64,000 bases of DNA from Malurus cyaneus samueli (lineage: Eukaryota; Chordata; Aves; Passeriformes; Maluridae). Made by a program: the position numbers and the translations under genes. The notes beneath the pieces are model-generated. The model saw nothing but the letters and a program-made list of their open reading frames with translations, did no database searches and was not told the DNA's origin. Positions 59,824 to 64,000 of the stretch are shown one piece after another; position 1 is the stretch's first letter, and each line of letters begins with the position of its first letter. The stretch is from positions 33,514,367 to 33,578,366 of the forward strand of contig CM019219.1 of the NCBI GenBank assembly GCA_009741485.1, read 5' to 3'.

Positions 59824-62800
59824 AACACAAACTACATTATTCCCTTTTTTCCCTTGAGCCAGTCCGGTTATATCCACCCTACTCTCAAACATTTGTATGG
59901 ACTTTGAACATAGCACTACTGTGAAGATACTGGACTACCACAGAAAACATTTCCTTGCAGACATATTGCCCATGACCTTTGTAGGGAGTTGCACAGCCAT
60001 GCCTCCCTTCAAACATCACAGCACTTGTCCCATCTGTACAAGCACCATCCAGCTGGGTGCTGGACCCATTCTGCAGGTTGTCAGCAGGTAACTGAATCCC
60101 TGTCTCCAGGATGCAAGTTCACTTTTGGATGGGTTGTGGTGGGCAAAGCAAAAGTGGGTTTCCACCATGACACTGAGCCTTTATAACACATAAATAAACT
60201 GTAATGTTGAGAGTGGGAAGAGCTTGGCGGGGGCATACATTTCTTCTACCCTGCCAGGAACACACAGACCATGGAAGGACACACCAAGGCCTCACTACCT
60301 GCAGTAGCAGGCTGAGTTTGTCTCCAAGCAGGTGGTGCCAACTTGCCAAACATACCAAATTCAGAGGAAAACTCCTCTGTGAGCCACTATCGTGGTTTAG
60401 GGATGGCACTCCCCAGTTTAGTGCTCCCACTCAGACTCTGACCCTCACTGCTGCTGCTCACTCTGGACATGAGGGGGATGCTGTGGAAGGAGGGGTGGGC
60501 AATGTCCAGCAGCCTGTGTGTATGGCACCTCTGCAGCCAGACACACACACGCTATACAGCCTCTCCCCAGCTGCTCTGCAGCGTCCCACTCACCTGGAAC
60601 GGGGAGCAACTGGAACCAACCTCCCTTACAACCATCAGGGTTAACTCTCCTACAGTGAGTGACATTCTTGGGGAGACCTTGCTGGCATCTGATGTTTGGG
60701 AACATAGCAATGTGGCATGGCCTGCCTCAGCACTGCTCTTTTTCAGGTATTGTCCTAAAGAAAGCAAGAACTGCTACTTTTTATGCCCCATTGCTTTCAA
60801 AGCTCCTAATATCACACCACCATGTGGATACTGTATACATTGCATGATGTCCTTGCACAGAATCCCTGCTCTCAGGGCTTATAATTTTAATATATGATTG
60901 ACATGCACCACTCTTTCTCTAATGAGCAGTGATAAATAATCCCATTTAGATACTTAAAATGAAAGTATTTGCCCTTCACTTATAATTGCCCTTTTCCCCT
61001 CATAAATGGAGAGGTTTTTGTCTCACCTATATATTTACTCATAATCTTCCCTCCCCTGTTAACATTTCCAGGGCTATTTGACATTTCATTCTCAGGATTT
61101 TCTTTTCATATTATTTTTTATTTTTTGTGTCTTTTATTAGAGGTGCAGAGGGCCATCTGCCAGAAATTCAACCCCTGCTGCAGAAGCCTTGTCGGCATCT
61201 TCATCTAGACAACAGGCCTGCAAGTAAAAAAGAAAATAAAATTTAAAACCCAGCAAAAATCTAACCTGTTCTCCTGCCCTTTTGCCCTGGTTTTCTACCT
61301 AGAAATGAGATTCATCAGATGTTAAAACCACTTGTTTCCACAGAAGCATGACACCATCAAAGACTACTCCAATGCAGATGTGGGAACTCCAAAATTATCA
61401 GGAATATCTCCATCAAGTTTGGGTTTATTTTCATTGTCTCTGTTTTATAATGAAATCCTGCCTTCAATTTTAATTAACCCAAACCTTAAAACTGGGAAAT
61501 ATTTTTCAAGTATTTACTCATCACTATTTAGTGAATAAATATTCCTAATGAGGCTTTGTAAAATTTTTTTTTACCTTTTCTCCTTTTTTTCCCCCCAAAA
61601 AGCATAACTAGAGCAGAATTGTTTTCCTTTGTCATTACTGCTATGAAAAACAGTTGTTTGCTGCTGATTTCTCTCAGAGCATGTCGGTGGCTGGCAGCAG
61701 AGGTACTGCCCCACAGAGCTGGGCAGCTTCAGGGGCACCTCGAGACACAGCAGAGCAGCAGTGATGCCAAAGCCACACGCAAGTGTGTAACCTGGCACAA
61801 CTCCATTTTTTGCTCTTACTCATCAAACTTCTAAAGTTTGCTCTTAAAATATTGCAGCCATTAGCCCTCTGACATTAAAGTGAACATTTGCAGTACAGCC
61901 TACGTGTACAAGATCTTGAAGGTCATCTGGTTTTTATATTCCCCATTAGAGGTCACTTTTATCTAACATTTACAGCCTCTAATGGAGCCATGCATTTACC
62001 TTCTGCTGAGCACTTTGGGTTGGTTAAGGTCATTGTTTTTGTTCAAATTGGGAACCACTAGAATTTCCTCTTTATTTGCTCTCTAATACTCTTTATCTAT
62101 TCCCACATTTTTCTCCTGTTACTCCCAGTCCCGACTTGCAGTGTTAATGGTTACACAGTTGTTTCCTCTAATTGAGCAGTGACCCATTAGCTTCCCAGCC
62201 TATTTTTATTTCTCCCTACTTCAGGTTAATTTGCAGTCCCTTTAGGAGCTGCATTGGTTGTATTATTCAGAGTGGCAGGCACTATTTCTGAGACTGCATA
62301 CCAGTTCCTTTAACTCCATTACTCAGTTCCTTTCCCCAATCTAGCACTTTGTCTTTGGTGTTAGCAGGATGCTAAATCTTAGTTTTTTGACCATTCTAAT
62401 GACTGAAGCTAGGTGCCATCACTTCCCTACTCAGTAAATGCTTATCATTCCTCAGTAACTCCTTGCTACTCAGCAAGGCAATCATTTTTCATCTCAACAT
62501 CTGTTTCTTCCATCTTATCCGTTCTTGGGGTGAAAAGTTTTTGTCTTAGTTTCCTTTCCGCGGTCGTTTGTGTTGGAAAAAGTTTAGGTCTCTACAAAAA
62601 GATATTTCTGAAACACCTTATCAAAGCAGCTCTTTAGATGCTACCTGCATAGTTTGAATTTTCTAAAGTCACTCTTTCTCTGAAGTATTTTGGGATTAGT
62701 TTGGGCACGATTATTATGGATTACTAAGGTCACTGGATGCTAAAAAGGAAATGGAATAAATATTTTTGGTCCTTCTCTTCTGGTGACTGTCCCTAAACTG

Positions 62801-64000
62801 TTCCAGAGCAATTTGCACTGTGTTGTCCTGCTCTGGTAACAAGACTTTGTTACCATACAGGGCTTCAAGCCAACAGCAACAAAACCCAGCTCCTCCACTA
62901 GCAAAATGTTAATCCCTGGAATTATTACTTTTCCACTTTATATCCCCAGTCAATCCAGAGAATCCTAAATCTCGCTGGACTCACTCCAGACCTGCTTCTT
63001 GAGGCTCCCCAAGCAGCAGATGCTTTTGGCTTCCCGTTGCCTCTACAAAAGGGGCAGGCACCGAGATTGGCTGCTGTAATTGCATTAAACAGCCCTGAGC
63101 CAACTCAAAACCAGGCCACTGCTGGAGAACGGCAAAACACTCGAGTTATCTGCAGGGCTGCCGCAACCCTGAATCAGAAAAGTACATGTCAACAAAGGGG
63201 GTTCCACTAATCTTCAATTTCCAGGCCAGAGCCTTGTATTTCACAGAGCAATTGGAGACTTGGCTTCACTCTGATTCGGAACAAAAGCCACATAATAATT
63301 CCTAGTTCTTTCACAGAGGAAATCACTATCTCATCAGCAGCTTGCACCAGAGCCAGAAGCTTCAGGAGCCAGAGCTGCAGCTCAGTACAGGCCCTGAACA
63401 TGAGGAGCTGGAACGTGTTGGGATGAGATCCAGTTGAGCTGGTGGGAAACCAAGTCCTCCAGAAGCCCAGCCTGTTCCTGGAGGATCACCAGCACAGCAA
63501 ACATCTCTTCCATCAGCATTTCCATTTTCTAGCAGCATTCACAGCCTCTCTTTTTCCTCCATCTGGAAAGATGCTTCCAAACTCAGGAGAGATTTGTTCC
63601 TAGTGTCTGCTAGCTTTCAACACCCTCATGGTATTGTCCCTAAGACCAGACATCACTTTCTTATTTAATTCTTCTCCAATCCTACCCTTAAATATATTGC
63701 AATCTTTCTCAGTCATGTTCCTGCAGACTATCTTCCTAAATTAACATGTCATATGCACAATTTTCAAATTAGTGTGATTTAGCATTTCTTGGTTCCATTC
63801 ACATCATTCTTCAGGAATTTTCTGTGACAGAAGTATTTGTGCTCTATATTAAAAGTGGATTAACACTTTAAAGACTGTGCAGTTCCTCTTAGGTTCCTAC
63901 GCACTACTGCTATAGGATTTGACTGATTGCATTAAAAAAGAGTTTGAAATTAATTCTTTTTCATAATTTTGTATTAAACAAGTGAGAATAACCTCCAGGA
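59824..64000. other. Sequence without a confirmed gene
   Basis: A possible LTR-like segment lies near 60.4 kb. A pyrimidine-rich stretch followed by AG at 61139-61140 precedes a short Cys-rich open stretch and looks loosely like a splice acceptor, but I can link it to no gene. The remainder looks unique and AT-rich. Confidence 0.5.
60388..60740 (+). mobile_element. Possible LTR fragment
   Basis: From 'cgtggtttagggatggcact' onward the segment is GC-richer than its neighbours and resembles the start of a class of songbird LTRs that begin with TGTGGTTTA-like ends. The TG is not intact, the right end is not visible and no target-site duplication was found. The assignment rests on general resemblance only. 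Confidence 0.25.

Noticed and set aside
1..64000. CRISPR arrays, bacterial operons, tRNA or rRNA genes
   Set aside because: No regularly spaced repeats, no cloverleaf-like tRNA and no rRNA similarity seen. LTR and CR1 content marks vertebrate DNA.

Overview
The window looks like gene-poor, AT-rich vertebrate DNA from a bird, most likely a songbird. Three things support this: CR1-type LINE fragments, long terminal repeats of the kinds common in songbirds, and two broken copies of an ERV-L-like endogenous retrovirus. I found no cellular protein-coding gene, tRNA, rRNA or CRISPR array that I could defend. Unplaced reading frames are short and look like chance. Small runs of N (8276-8290 and single bases at 1702, 22377, 30629 and 30632) show a draft assembly.

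Layout. 1-12125 is unique-looking AT-rich sequence with one GC-rich patch. 12126-13159 is a solo LTR on the plus strand. 15005-20390 is ERV copy A on the plus strand: mid-gag, protease, reverse transcriptase, RNase H, integrase and a 3' LTR, with no 5' end. 20391-28397 is a spacer with an LTR fragment (20712-20960) and a second solo LTR (26500-27293) that has an exact 5-bp target-site duplication. 28398-34688 is ERV copy B on the minus strand: 5' LTR, primer-binding site, a hydrophobic pre-gag frame, gag and pol, with no 3' LTR. From 34689 to the end the sequence is again mostly unique, with CR1 fragments at 37.7, 41.8, 47.3-47.9 and 59.4-59.8 kb and some perfect dyad symmetries.

The main interest is the ERV pair. 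Copies A and B face each other and share arms of equal length (about 4,140 bp). Each lacks the end that the other keeps. They share damage: the same TAA inside integrase, the same TAG inside protease, the same Gly-to-Trp change beside a catalytic Asp, and the same insert of about 180 bp in protease flanked by a 12-bp near-repeat. So either both descend from an already defective master that was moved in trans, or they arose by inverted duplication of one provirus. Copy B also keeps an unusual region ahead of gag that encodes hydrophobic segments and heptapeptide repeats. Nothing here appears able to make an intact viral protein.
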